A stretch of 64,000 nucleotides of DNA from assembly GCF_019059575.1 (NCBI RefSeq), contig NW_024882904.1, positions 1 through 64,000 on the forward strand. Reading direction: 5' to 3'. Of the stretch, positions 23,762 to 33,754 are shown one piece after another. Within the stretch, counting starts at the first letter, position 1; the number at the start of each line of letters is the position of its first letter. The position numbers and the translations under genes are program-made. The DNA is from Amphibalanus amphitrite (Eukaryota > Arthropoda > Thecostraca > Balanomorpha > Balanidae). The notes under the pieces were generated by a model. The model ran no database searches and was not told where the DNA came from. It saw only the letters and a list, made by a program, of their open reading frames with translations.

Positions 23762-24424
23762 AATATTGAGTCCAATGAGCCAATGAGCCTTTCTGTCTCT
23801 TCTTCCAGCATTTCTTCAAGCACCTTCGGAAATGGCCTTCCATCATTATTTTCTACTTCCGTGCGAGCAATGAACTTGTAATCTGACCACTAGTTAATAC
23901 ACTATCATCTTACTGTTGGGTGCTGCTTGTAGCAAATAGATAATATAAAATAAAATAAAAACTAACATCACAACACCAAACACCCGTCTTGTTGGTTCCT
24001 TTTGGACCTGCCTGGTGACAAAGGCTCTTTCTTTACGCAATATCATCAGTATTCCTCTTCTAATCTTGAAGCCCAGATGCTTTACAAATTGGCCATGAAT
24101 AATACTAAATTATTATATCGAGAAGCGCAAATCACGATGATTAGTAACAAATGAGGCCGATTATTCCAACACGACATCAAAAAAAAAAATAGACGGGGCT
24201 GCCTGTCTATTTTTCTAGGCTGTTTTTCTACATATAATGGCGCAGATAAGCACTCCATTAATATTTGCCGTTGGTGAAACTCGTTGGCTATTTTTCTGGC
24301 TGATATTTTTTCACGTCGGCAAATATTTTTTCGCGTGGTTGGTGAAACTCGTCGGCGGATTTTTGATAGAAAAATTGCGTCAGGCGGCTATTTTTCTGTT
24401 GGTAAAACTTGCCTCTGACACTCT
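23762..24424. other. AT-rich intron sequence
   Basis: No recognised gene. 24190-24410 has repeated GGCTATTTTTCTG and TTGGTGAAACTCG motifs, a short imperfect tandem. Confidence 0.4.
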
Positions 24425-24557
24425 TTTCGTCCTTATTTTGAAGTTCTTTCGAATAGAGCTTCCCGCATGTCACTACGTGGCCCAGGAGCCGTGCTAGACG
24501 GGAACAGCCCCCCCCCCCCCCCCAGGAGGGCGTGAAATCCAGGACCGGGGCGCGGGT
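24425..24557 (+). mobile_element. Family A fragment ending 3 bp from a splice donor
   Basis: Matches the right-hand 130 bp of family A (CTACGTGGCCCAGGAGCCG, C-run, GGGGCGCGGG), ending in TCAA where TTAA is expected (24557). Left part missing. The next exon's donor (minus strand) starts at 24565, so the remnant reaches almost to the splice site. Confidence 0.75.
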
Positions 24558-24565
24558 CAACTCAC

Positions 24566-24659
24566 CATGAACGAGAACTCCTCATCGAAGCGCGGATTGC
24601 AGGTGTTCTTCTTCTGGTGCGACTGCAGATAGCGCCTCTGGTCGGGCAGCAGGTGGACT
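24566..24659 (-). CDS. Synaptotagmin-like gene, C2A strands 3-4 exon
   Basis: 94 bp, phase 2 in (CGCCCGCCAG acceptor) and phase 0 out (ATG|GTGAGT). Translation: VHLLPDQRRYLQSHQKKN, then TCNPRFDEEFSFM, matching the [30 protein letters not shown] stretch typical of synaptotagmin C2A, split here for length. The LLPD and NP..(D/N)E..F signatures are intact. It joins in frame with the exons at 29961 and 21907. A decayed family A element abuts the donor and a hAT element lies 100 bp upstream of the acceptor. Confidence 0.87.
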
Positions 24660-24760
24660 CTGGCGGGCGCATAAGGTCAGCGGTCAGCGGCTGAGGCCTG
24701 TCGGGCCAGCAGTCAGCAGGCCAGCTAACCAGTTTCTCGACATCCAAGGGGCATTCACCC

Positions 24761-25022
24761 TAGAGATGTTAATCGGATACCAACTTTTTGGTATACCGAT
24801 ACCAAACCGATACCAACTTGGTATTTGGTATTTCAATCGTAATGTGTTTGGTATTTTGTTGGTATCGTGAACCCCCACTAATGTATAAGAGACTAATAAA
24901 TCGGTAAAAAGTTGGTATTTCCCTCATTTTGCCAAGTTGGCTCGGTTTCGATATTTCCCCGTGGTTTTGGTTGGTATTTGGTTTGGTATCGGTATTCCGA
25001 TTTTCCGTAATTGACATCACTA
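24761..25022. mobile_element. Short hAT-type element (262 bp)
   Basis: Ends TAGAGATGTTAAT and ATTGACATCACTA with an exact 8-bp duplication ATTCACCC (24753-24760, 25023-25030). The interior is full of GGTAT/ATACC repeats (CGATACCAAACCGATACC) and is partly palindromic. No coding capacity. Confidence 0.88.
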
Positions 25023-25023
25023 A

Positions 25024-25206
25024 TTCACCCTCGACTGTGTGCGGCGTTTTCCAGCGTCTAATGTGTAGGGGGGGGGGGGGCGGTTGGACGGACACACCCT
25101 GCCGTTCGGCCCCTGATCAAGCTAGAGCTTTGCGGAAAAAAACGAGCGAGTTGCCCTTGACGAGAAGAAGCCCATGATACCCAAATTTAATTTCATAGGT
25201 GATTGG
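25024..25206 (+). mobile_element. Family J left-end fragment
   Basis: Matches the start of the family J copy at 58289 (TGTGTGCGGCG, TCTAATGTGTAGGGGG, GATCAAGCTAGAGCTTTGCGG). The TTAA is decayed to TTCA. At about 25207 the sequence switches to family A, so the junction is chimeric. Confidence 0.65.
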
Positions 25207-25730
25207 TAGACCTTTCAAGGTCAAGCTATAGTTCATTCGATGCGTCTTGACAAGAGGAACACGATGCCGGTAAAAGTAAGCTCGTACAAGGCTTGGGTCA
25301 AAAGTTATTGCAGAAAAACTTTCCGAAAAAATCGGCTTTTTTGCAGTTTTTGCCCCCTGCAGGCAAAACCGTTGACGTTAGGTCAAATCTGAGAAAATTA
25401 TTCAGAAAGGGCGTTAATAGGGCTATCGAATGCGCTTTTCCACGGCGCTGTAGCTCTATTGGTTCCCGAGTTATGCGTTGGCTTCTTGGAAATTGTCGAC
25501 ATTCGACCTGGAAATCGGCGAAATTTTGCCTTCAATGACCTCTGGTGACCTGACCTTTGACCTGACCAAAAAATTGACCGAAGTGATTTCCTCATTATTT
25601 TTTACGTTCTTTCGAACGCCGCCTTCCGCGTATCGCTACGTGGCCCAGGAGCCGAGTTAGAAGGGGGGGGTGTTCAAACACCCCCAGCAGGGCTTGGAAA
25701 TCCAGGACCCCCAGCCGGGCGCGGGTTTAA
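25207..25730 (+). mobile_element. Family A right half
   Basis: Nearly the same as 12820-13344, from GGTCAAGCTATAGTTC to GGGCGCGGG, ending in TTAA (25727-25730). The left half is replaced by a family J piece. Confidence 0.75.
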
Positions 25731-26096
25731 GTACTCATCTGACTAAGCGTCTCGTCGCGTTCTTGTTGTTCACCTCAGGTAATGATCAGGGCAGAGCCAC
25801 TCAGTCCACGAAGCTGGCCCAAAGTGGTCATATAGCTTATTCGATTCGGTAGGTCCTCACAAGTCCTTTGGTGGCTTCCCGACTCGCTAGCTCAATTTGA
25901 TCGGGACTTTTTTGGTGAAAACTCCTGTGACCTTAGTGACGTCATAAATGGAGTCGCCTAAGATCAAGAATGCAAAAGTAAATGCTGGGGCTCGCAAAGA
26001 TTGTATAATATCACGAATTAATGCGCTTGAGACAGCTTTAGACGGCTCCCGGCGCCAAAATAACAGTTTTCATATTTCCCCAATGATTAACCCGCG
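25731..26096 (+). mobile_element. Family D copy, left piece (continues 27095-27528)
   Basis: Matches the middle of family D (GGTGGCTTCCCGACTCGCTAG, split here: GGTGGCTTCCCGACTC then GCTAG). Interrupted by the family H element at 26097; D resumes at 27095 with CGTGAGGTTGCG and AAATACGAGATAAC. Confidence 0.6.
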
Positions 26097-27094
26097 CACC
26101 GACGGGGGGGGCGGATATCCGCCCCCCCTGAGGTTTTTCGCGAATAGCGGGAAAACCGCGGCGCGTAGCGCCGCGAAATTTGGTATGACTATAACCTCAT
26201 CAATTTTACACATGGTGTGCAAGTTTGAACCTCCTACCGTTTAAGGTCAGGTCACCAGGTCATTTTGAATGACCCAACCTCAAATCACTTTTTTGCAACT
26301 TTGTGACCGTGCCAGAGCTACAGTAGATGTCGGAAGCCTTTGAAAGTCGCAGGATATTATAAGGTCATTTGTAGCTACAATTTGTATATCTAGGAATTTT
26401 CATATCGGTGACCTAAGGTCAGGTCAATTTCGCGACCTCCCCATTATAAGTCAATGGGGGAAAAATCAACTCCCTGTTTTTACCACTAAAACGGGTCGGA
26501 ATGGCCCCATATACCATACATGACTTTATATACGATCAACCTTCACTACCTTGAGGTCTGTTTTGCTGACGGGCAGCTGTGAGGTCATGTGACGTCATCA
26601 AAGGTCACCAAAGGTTTTTGGCCAATAACTCCGTACAGGAACAAGATACAGACGCGTGGATGGTCTCATTGTGTTCAGCTCGTCAAGACGCATCGAATGA
26701 CATACATGATGACCTCGAGGTCACGTGACCTGAGGTCAACCTTTGCCCTTGACCTTTCGAGGTCAACATATATATCATTCGATGCGGATTGACGAGAGGA
26801 TCACGATGATGCCCTTAGTTTGTTCCTAGCTTGACTAATTCGAAAGTTATTCGAGAAAAAAACTCTCTCCATATCTAGCGCCGCCATTTTGACTTTTTCG
26901 ACCCCTGTGACGTCATCTTTGACCTGACCTGAAAATGACCTTTGTAAAAATTGTAGATCTTGGCCGTGCGTATCCGATGCCGTTTACCGCTTGTCGCTAT
27001 CTTGCTTCGTTCTCGAGATCTCAGGGGGGCGGTCATCCGCCCCCCCCCCCGTCGGTGCGAAGTTGGCGCAGACCCCCGTCGGTGCGCGGGTTAA
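26097..27094 (+). mobile_element. Family H TTAA element, complete
   Basis: TTAA at 26097-26100 and 27091-27094. Ends CCCGCGCACCGACGGGG and CCCCGTCGGTGCGCGGG, with G-run/CGGATATCCG/C-run hairpins. 998 bp, non-coding, interior related to families A and D (GGTCAGGTCACCAGGTCA at 26245; TGACCTAAGGTCAGGTCAA at 26409). Confidence 0.85.
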
Positions 27095-27528
27095 TAATCG
27101 TGAGGTTGCGTGACCGACCTGACTTCAGGTGACTCTTAAGAAAAATACGAGATAACTACATACAAGTTGTGAGGCCTCTAGGAGATAGTATGTACCTACT
27201 GTGTAGATCATATGTATTTATCATATGATCATATATCATATGATCGTGTATTTTGTGTCATATTAGGTCCACTGTATTGATCGATCTTATTAGGTGTCTT
27301 TTATGAAGTGTTCATTGTGTGCTCATATTGCATTGTATATGACGAAGGTCGCAGAATAGCCCTGCACCAGTGGAGCGACCTTATTCGGTAAATACATACA
27401 TACTGTGTAGATCATATAAGATTCATAACCCAGTGAAAGGTCCCCTGGCACGATGGGTGTTGCGACGTTGCGACATTTTGGGACCTTACAGAGGTTCACT
27501 TTTAACGTCATTGGTCAACGGCCTGACC
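27095..27528 (+). mobile_element. Family D copy, right piece, with an AT-rich insert
   Basis: D-like to about 27180 and again from about 27420 (GAAAGGTCCCCTGGCACGATG). Between them is an AT-rich insert with TGTGTAGATCATAT at both sides (27199 and 27411) and ATATGATCATAT palindromes. Family J begins at the TTAA at 27529. Confidence 0.55.
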
Positions 27529-28325
27529 TTAACCTTCGCACTTATAAGAGGGTGTCGAACAGACGCCCCACTCTTAGTTTTTCGCAAACAACTCGCGCAA
27601 AAAGCGGCTGTTCTCGACGAAACTTTCAGTACCCTCGAGTTAATCAATATTACGCCTATCCTTAAAATTTTTATGACCCTAACCCAAAAGACCTTTGACT
27701 TGTGACCTGTTTTCCAAGACCATGTTTGGTCGGAATCGCGATTTAGCGTATTTCGGCTCACATTAGGAGCGCGTTTATTGTCTTTTTGTGGCTTTAAGCG
27801 ATCAAACATATGAAAGGAAAGGATGTTGATCCATGGATTCTAGTGGGTGTCAAGATCACGTGAAGGTCAGTCAGGTCACTGACCTTTGATGACCTTAGTT
27901 CACTGCTTCGAGTTCTATATGTTTCTAGGGTAGGTTTTGGAGTTGATTTCGCATTTAGAAACCGTTTGAACATTTACGAAGTAGTTTTGGTTCCCTCGTA
28001 ACATGTGACCTGATGCACGAAAACATCATCTGTGATCAAAACTAACTTGAAATTCGTGATTAGCACCCCCGCAAAACCTTATAACAGCCTCACTTAAGAA
28101 GCTTTAACAGGTCCCGATTTTCCCGACTTTTGAGTATATATTGACCTATCAACAAATGACCTAGGACCTTAAACTTGGGTATCAACGGCCTCCTTTCGTC
28201 ACGGGCAACACGCTTTTTTTCCGCGAAGCTCTAGCTCGATCAGGGGCTGAACGGCAAAGGGGTCCAACGGACCCCCTCCCCTTTACGCTAGACGCTGGCA
28301 AAACACCAATATGCGCGAGGGTTAA
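27529..28325 (+). mobile_element. Family J TTAA element
   Basis: TTAA at 27529-27532 and 28322-28325; ends CCTTCGCACTTATAAG and CCAATATGCGCGAGGG. 797 bp, decayed compared with the copy at 38517-39410. Contains a perfect AGGTCACTGACCT palindrome at 27873-27885. Confidence 0.78.
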
Positions 28326-29194
28326 AGGTAGTGTGCCACCTTTGAAAGATTTCCCATTTTATTTTTCCTAGGATCAGAAGCTTCTGTTTTTACCTAATAT
28401 CGCAAAAAAAAAAATCAAAAATGGGCCTGGAATAGTGCCTTTTTCGCCTAAAAGTTTTTCGGTTTTTAGATATGTATAACAACTGTAGTGGGCTCACCTG
28501 CAAACAGGCGTCGGGCAACAATCGCGAATGCGGCGCACTTGTGACAATAAGCAAAGGTCATTATAGTGTTGCGACCATACGACGTACGGGAATGAGTTAT
28601 CAGCTGTCTAATCGTAGACAACACAATGTCGAGCCTTAAACTGTAAGCCCGTATTGGTATTGTTTCTTTTATTTGGCTGTCGAACATTATTTATGGTTTG
28701 AAATATGATTTTATGTAAAATAATTGATATGAAAAAGCCGTCAAGTATAAGTTATGACCCCATTTCACCACACGCAAGTGGCAGAAATGACAATGATCAG
28801 CTGACGCATTTTTCTTGGCCGAAGTCAGAGCGCGCGGCCCGACGCACCACGCGTATTTGGAAATTCCGACCTCGACGAGCATCAGAAGCCACCTAACAGG
28901 CGTGTTCGAAACCGCAGGAGATGATGATGAACGGGTTTATCGAAACTTGATTGGATGAGCATATCGGTAATAGCGATTTCAGTGTGTGCATTTATTGTTC
29001 ATAGTGGTGTGAAATGTGGTTGGGGTACGACCGACAACCCGTCGGGGCGAATTTCGCACTGGGGTACTCAAAATTTGAAGAATTTAAGACGTTTCCATGA
29101 GTTTTGAAGGTATGGATAAGTTCTAAAAATCCGGTTCTCCTTATCTGGGCCATTAACTCCATACGGTCCAGGAAAGCTGGCACACTACCTTTAA
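28322..29194 (+). mobile_element. Family G TTAA element, complete
   Basis: Ends TTAAAGGTAGTGTGCCA and its inverse (TGGCACACTACCTTTAA) with TTAA at both sides; it shares its left TTAA with the family J element before it. 873 bp, non-coding. A second copy lies at 61744. Confidence 0.83.
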
Positions 29195-29790
29195 AATACA
29201 GCAGCTGTCATACAAAGTCGGCTGGAATCAAAGGTCAGGTTTGCAGAATTTCAGCTCTCGCAGCAAATAGACAATGGTCGAGACTGTCGTCAGCCGCGGA
29301 CGCACACTCGACCAACTCTCCAAGCCCGTTGACTGCAGGTGACCTTGACATGTCAAGCCTGATCGGCCGCCGGCCGCTGTCGTGCGGTCGTTACACGCAG
29401 AGGGGAGGGAGACACAAAGCTCTACGTTATAGCTGACCTCTGACCTTTCCCCGTGCCCTGGTCATTGAACCCGCTCCATGCCGCTGGGCGGTGGCATGGC
29501 GGTGGAAACTGGTTCTAGCCTCTATACATGCCACCATTCTAACGCTCCCCTCCCCACGCTACTACGCGGCGTGGAGTACGCTCGTGCGTAACTGGGCGGA
29601 GCAAGGGGCCACGCGATACAGGGGCGGAACTGGTTGCCCTCCCGCTGGCCGAGCGACCAACGAGTAACGACTAACGACCCTGTAGAACCGTACGTCCGCG
29701 CTTGTTCGTTTCGCCGGTTGACCCCCCTCCCCCCCCCCCCCCTATAAGTGCGGGGTCAACACTCGCTCTGGTCTGGTGTCGTCAGTTTGC
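29195..29790. other. Intron sequence, GC-rich in part
   Basis: 29225-29260 matches a small piece of family D (GGAATCAAAGGTCAGGT). The rest is unassigned, with a C-run at 29724-29744 and no supported exon. Confidence 0.35.
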
Positions 29791-29799
29791 ATCGAGGAC

Positions 29800-29967
29800 C
29801 TGATGACCGGGCTGTGGTCTGACCGGGCCCTGCTCTGACCTCACCTGATGACCGGGCCCTGCTCTGACCTCACCTGATGACCGGGCCCTGCTCTGACCTC
29901 ACCTGATGACCGGGCCCTGCTCTGACCTCACCTGATGACCGGGCCCTGCTCTGACCTCACCTGATGA
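29800..29967. repeat. 29-bp tandem array containing repeated 5' splice sites
   Basis: Five copies of a 29-bp unit (CTGATGACCGGGCCCTGCTC plus TGACCTCAC), continuous with the end of the exon at 29961-30084. On the minus strand each copy repeats the exon end CCCGGTCATCAG followed by GTGAGGTCAG, giving five candidate donors 29 bp apart (about 29960, 29931, 29902, 29873, 29844). The unit differs from the 32-bp array at 21717, but both share CATCAG|GTGAG. Confidence 0.93.
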
Positions 29968-30084
29968 CCGGGTCACAGGAGTCCGGCTCATCTCGACTTC
30001 TCTGCGGCAGTTTCTTGGCCTTGATGATGGTGACGGTGAGCTTCTCTTCTGAGGCGGTGTAGGACACAGATAACCACAGCCGAC
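29961..30084 (-). CDS. Synaptotagmin-like gene, first C2A exon
   Basis: 124 bp, phase 1 in (GTGCGCAG acceptor) and phase 2 out (ATCAG|GTGAGG). Translation: GRLWLSVSYTASEEKLTVTI, then IKAKKLPQRSRDEPDSCDPV. This is the classic opening of a synaptotagmin C2A domain (GRLQFSLDYDFQNNQLLVGI in the family). The CDP aspartate of Ca2+ loop 1 is present, but the earlier ligand (LD in family members) is not obvious. The previous exon ends in phase 1 with a G that completes the Gly codon, so the junction reads ALGRLWL. Both splice borders lie inside tandem arrays. The acceptor nearest the exon body was chosen; four further copies lie upstream. Confidence 0.87.
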
Positions 30085-30240
30085 CTGCGCACAGGACACA
30101 GGTGTAACCATAGCCGACCTGCGGCACAGGACAGAGAGAACCACAGCCGACCTGCAGCACAGGACACAGGTGTAACCACAGCCGACCTGCGGCACAGGGC
30201 GGCACAGGACACAGACAACCACAGATGACCTGCGGCCAGG
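30074..30240. repeat. 33-35-bp tandem array containing repeated 3' splice sites
   Basis: Five copies of CCACAGCCGACCTGC with spacers of 33-43 bp (30079, 30113, 30146, 30181, 30224). On the minus strand each copy holds GCAG followed by GTCGGCTGTGG, i.e. an acceptor plus the first codons of the C2A exon (GRLW). Confidence 0.9.
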
Positions 30241-30605
30241 GCTGGGAAATCTCTCATACTTCAATGCCCCAGTAGTTAGCAGATACCGCTTTATTATTCC
30301 AGCAGAGTAGCAGAATAAGCATTTCTCTCTTTCGCTCTATTTGCCATCAGGAAATAACATAGGTACAACAAAAAAAAAGATATTGAATCAAGCATACTTG
30401 TAAAGCAAAAGCTCCTACTGCATGCGTGTGATCTCCCATGACAAATAAGAGCAAAACATTGTGAAACGCTTAACAAGCCGGACTAGAACAGCCTGCTGTT
30501 CCGGGACGTGGCGGACGCCAGGTCCTGGTTAGTCCTGATTCTGAACATGCGCCGTACGCGGGCAAAGCCAAAGAACCGGACCCCAAACTCCACATCACTG
30601 GAGCG
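30241..30605. other. Intron sequence, nothing recognised
   Basis: AT-rich to 30475, then a GC-rich stretch open on the plus strand (30480-30605) with no known similarity. Confidence 0.4.
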
Positions 30606-31447
30606 TTAACCCGGCAGTTGCTGGGGTATTTCGCCACCCACCGTTTGCTGGGGGGGGGGGGGGCGTTAAACGCCCCCAGCCGATAACTCGAGAACCAATA
30701 GGCGCAGCGAAACGCACGAGGCGGCAAACGAAAGAGCGCGACGAGACACTTCAGATGAGTATTTTAAAGTCGAATTTTGAGGTCACAGGTCGGGTCAAGG
30801 TCAGGTCAAACACCTGAAATCGGGCTTTCAGTAGCATGGACTTCAGGACTTCGCAATGGGCGCCTCTCGCCATAAACTCTGTCAAAACGGTGCACAATCC
30901 ATCTTTTAAGGCCTACAAGAGTGTCAGCTCCATGTAGGGGTCAGTCAAGCATAGGTCAGGGTCAAGGTCAGGTCAACCGGGTAGGCACATATCCCCGAAA
31001 ATCAAAACTGATATTCGCAGCCTGTGACACATGTTTTATAGGCAATTTGGGGCGTAGAACACGATGGTGACATTCATTTTATCATATGTGTACGTGTTTG
31101 GCTCAAAAAGTTCAATTTAATAAATTCATGTATCATGGTCGTGAAGTAGTCACGAAAAATTGCCAAGATTCAGTTCCAGATTATGGAAAATACGGAACGA
31201 TAATCAATAATCGAAGATAGACATTTGATTAATCATGGTATTGGCAGTCGAATGGCGTTTACGGCATGTCTGTATGTCTGTTCTGTGATTTTATATGATT
31301 TTTTGAACATATGCCGTTTTTGGTCGAAAACTCAGAAATCATGACGTCACTAAAACCTCGATATCTCAAAACATTTCCGACCGATTTTTTTGAAACTTTG
31401 TCACAATAAACTTCAATCAATTCCCTGCAGGTACCCAAAATTTGGCT
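30606..31447 (+). mobile_element. Family B element, right end missing
   Basis: Starts TTAA-CCCGGCAGTTGCTGG at 30606 and follows the 16242 copy closely until GGTACCCAAAATTTGG at about 31447, where the match stops about 60 bp before the expected right terminus. Confidence 0.82.
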
Positions 31448-32108
31448 CGGCGGCCGACCTGCCTGTGAGGAGCTGCTGGCCCGGCGGCTGACGCATGTCG
31501 GCACCATCTGATCACCACTCGTCGGCGCCTACCAGAGCAGGCGAACAAGACGGATGGCCGCCAGGAGCACTCCACGAGCTTGTACTGGTCGGAAAACATC
31601 ATGCTGGCCTCCATAGGCGTAGGAACGTTTTCGAAAGTGTGGGGGGGGCAGGGTCCCAGAGGTCCAAAACCTAACCTACCCCCAAAATCCAATTTCTCCT
31701 CGGATTTCGGCCACTTTGTTTTCGCAGCATGCTCAGAGGTAAAAAAAAAAATCGAGACAAAAACGAAAACAAAATTGGTTAAAATTTCAGGGAGACTCCC
31801 GTCCAAAAACTCAAACTATTAACTGATGGACGGACGCGTTCCCCTGTCCTCCGCAGCCGTTGTCACCCATGCAAATTCCAGAGGCATCCAGCAACTTTTC
31901 CATTACGAGCAAGCGTGAAACGTGCAAAGCGAGTCTTTTCAATATAGGTACCTACCTATAAAAAGCAGCATGAACGGCCCAGCTAGTCTCAGCCAGGCCT
32001 ATAACGTTTTTAAAAGGTTTATATCAGCCACCACTGCAACTGGGCTGATTGACTATCAGAGGCCGGTGTGGGACTTTTAGAGGCCGGTTTGGGCCCTCAG
32101 AGGCCAGT
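31448..32108. other. Intron sequence; weak exon-like segment
   Basis: 31448-31640 is GC-rich and open on the minus strand (SDQYKLVECSWRPSVLF) but lacks a domain match, and neighbouring exons already join in phase. 32050-32108 repeats AGAGGCCGGTTTGGG three times. Confidence 0.3.
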
Positions 32109-33064
32109 TTAACCTTCGACCTATAGGACCTATAGGTTTTCTACATACGCGCCGGCCGAGGGGGCGGGGGGCGGGTACATCGGCGAATTTAAGGTCCTAG
32201 GTCACCCGGTGACCTCTGAGGTCAGGTCAAGTGCCCCAAGGTACGATTCAGTTTTTGGTGAATAACTTCGCAAAAATGGCCGCAGAGCCGCGATTTTGGC
32301 AGCATCGTGTTTGCCTCGCTCAGGCGCGTCGAATGGTATACTTTTTGTTCGGGTCAGGTCAACTTGGGGTGTTGACCTCAGGTCAAGGTCAGGTCAGCAA
32401 CCCCAGGTCACGAAGTTAGTCGAAAGAGGTCATGTCGCATATCATTCGATTCGGCAGGTCTTCCTGAGTCCATTGGTGGCTTTCCCGACTCGCTAGCTCA
32501 ATTTGATCAAGAGTTATTGACGAAAAACTAATATGACCTTGATGACGTCATAAATGACGTCACGCAAGGTCAACATTGCAAAAGTGACGCATCTTACCTT
32601 GCAAGGAGTGCATCAAATCACGATTCTGTGTGCTTGAGATAGTTGGACATCGTTCCCGGCGCCAGAATAGCAGTTTTCATTTTTCCCCGTTGACTTATAA
32701 TGGTGAGGTCACGAAAATGACCTGACCTCATATGACCTTTAGGAAAAATCCGAGATAGACAAGTTGTGAGACTCGTAATGGATACTAGATCCTGCAAGTT
32801 TCATTTCCCTGTGAAAGCTCCTCTGGCAGTGAGGGCGTTGCGAAGTTGCGACATCTGAAGACCGTGCAGAGGTTCACTTATGACGTCATAGGTCAGTGAC
32901 CTGACCTGACCCGAAAATGCAGTTGGTGTCAAAAGATCCGGTTTGAATCAAAGGTCAGGTATGCCAAGTATCAGCTCTCTATCATTAGCGTGTTCGGAGC
33001 TATCACGAAAAAACCCTAGGGGGGGGGGGCACCCGCCCCCCCCCCCTCGGCCGGCGAGGGTTAA
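32109..33064 (+). mobile_element. Family D TTAA element, complete
   Basis: TTAA at 32109-32112 and 33061-33064; right end CCTCGGCCGGCGAGGG with a G-run/CACCCGC/C-run hairpin. 956 bp. Contains paired TGACGTCA-type sites near 32543-32563 and a perfect AGGTCAGTGACCT palindrome at 32890-32902. No coding capacity. Confidence 0.84.
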
Positions 33065-33180
33065 GTGACCTGGGTCTAAAATTTTCACAGCATATGTAGA
33101 AACGATGTATGATAATGTGTGCGAAAAACTGCAGAGGAGTGGTGTTCAACCACATACACCCCCAGCAGGGCGCGGGATAA
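33065..33180 (+). mobile_element. Family A right-end fragment
   Basis: From GTGACCTGGGTCTAAAATTT to CCCAGCAGGGCGCGGG, ending ATAA in place of TTAA. The family D element before it appears to be inserted in this copy. Confidence 0.65.
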
Positions 33181-33553
33181 GAGCCAAAGTTATTTTTTCG
33201 AAATTCGAAAAAGGAATATATATGATAGTCCCTACCGTGTTCTGTCCAGATACCGAATTTGGGACCAATACCTCATTTTTGACCAAGTTATAACGAAAAA
33301 AAAACTTTTGAAAATTGATGACGTCAAATTTTCCAAATCAACTTTTAGCAATTCTAAACCTCGTAGCGCAAATAAAGACCACCATTAGAATCCCCGTGAC
33401 GAGCTGCATCGAATCGATACCAAATGTATGCAAACACCAAATTTCAAATTTGACCTAATCTGACCTGACCTTGACCTAACCTTCACCAGAGCATAGTCTA
33501 AATTGGCCCCAAAGGCTGCCTGACCCACATAATCGCATTTGTCATGTAAAACG
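33181..33553 (-). mobile_element. Family C interior fragment
   Basis: Matches 57680-58015 in the same orientation (AACGAAAAAAAAACTTTTG, GACGAGCTGCATCGAATCG, TGACCTGACCTTGACC). Both termini missing; a family T end follows at 33554. Confidence 0.7.
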
Positions 33554-33712
33554 GTTAGCCCGGCGGCCGCTGGGCCTCCGCGCCACCCGCCGGCCACTGG
33601 GGGGGGGGGGGGCATATAGTTGCCCCCCCCCCCTTTACCTCTGCGACGAATGACGATATCGTCGCAACGCGAGAAGATAGAGAGGCGAAACTTTGCACAC
33701 ATCCTGAAAGGT
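33554..33712 (+). mobile_element. Family T left-end fragment
   Basis: Begins TTAG-CCCGGCGGCCGCTGGG with a long G-run/CATATAGTTG/C-run hairpin and follows the 497 copy to about 33712. Right part absent; the 26/17-bp array follows. Confidence 0.75.
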
Positions 33713-33754
33713 TCTGACTGACGGCGACTGGTCAATATGTGAGAGCTGTTGTCG

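Noticed and set aside
31448-31640. Possible minus-strand exon (QYKLVECSWRPSVL)
   Set aside because: Exons at 34723 and 29961 already join in phase and in C2A sequence; nothing is missing between them.
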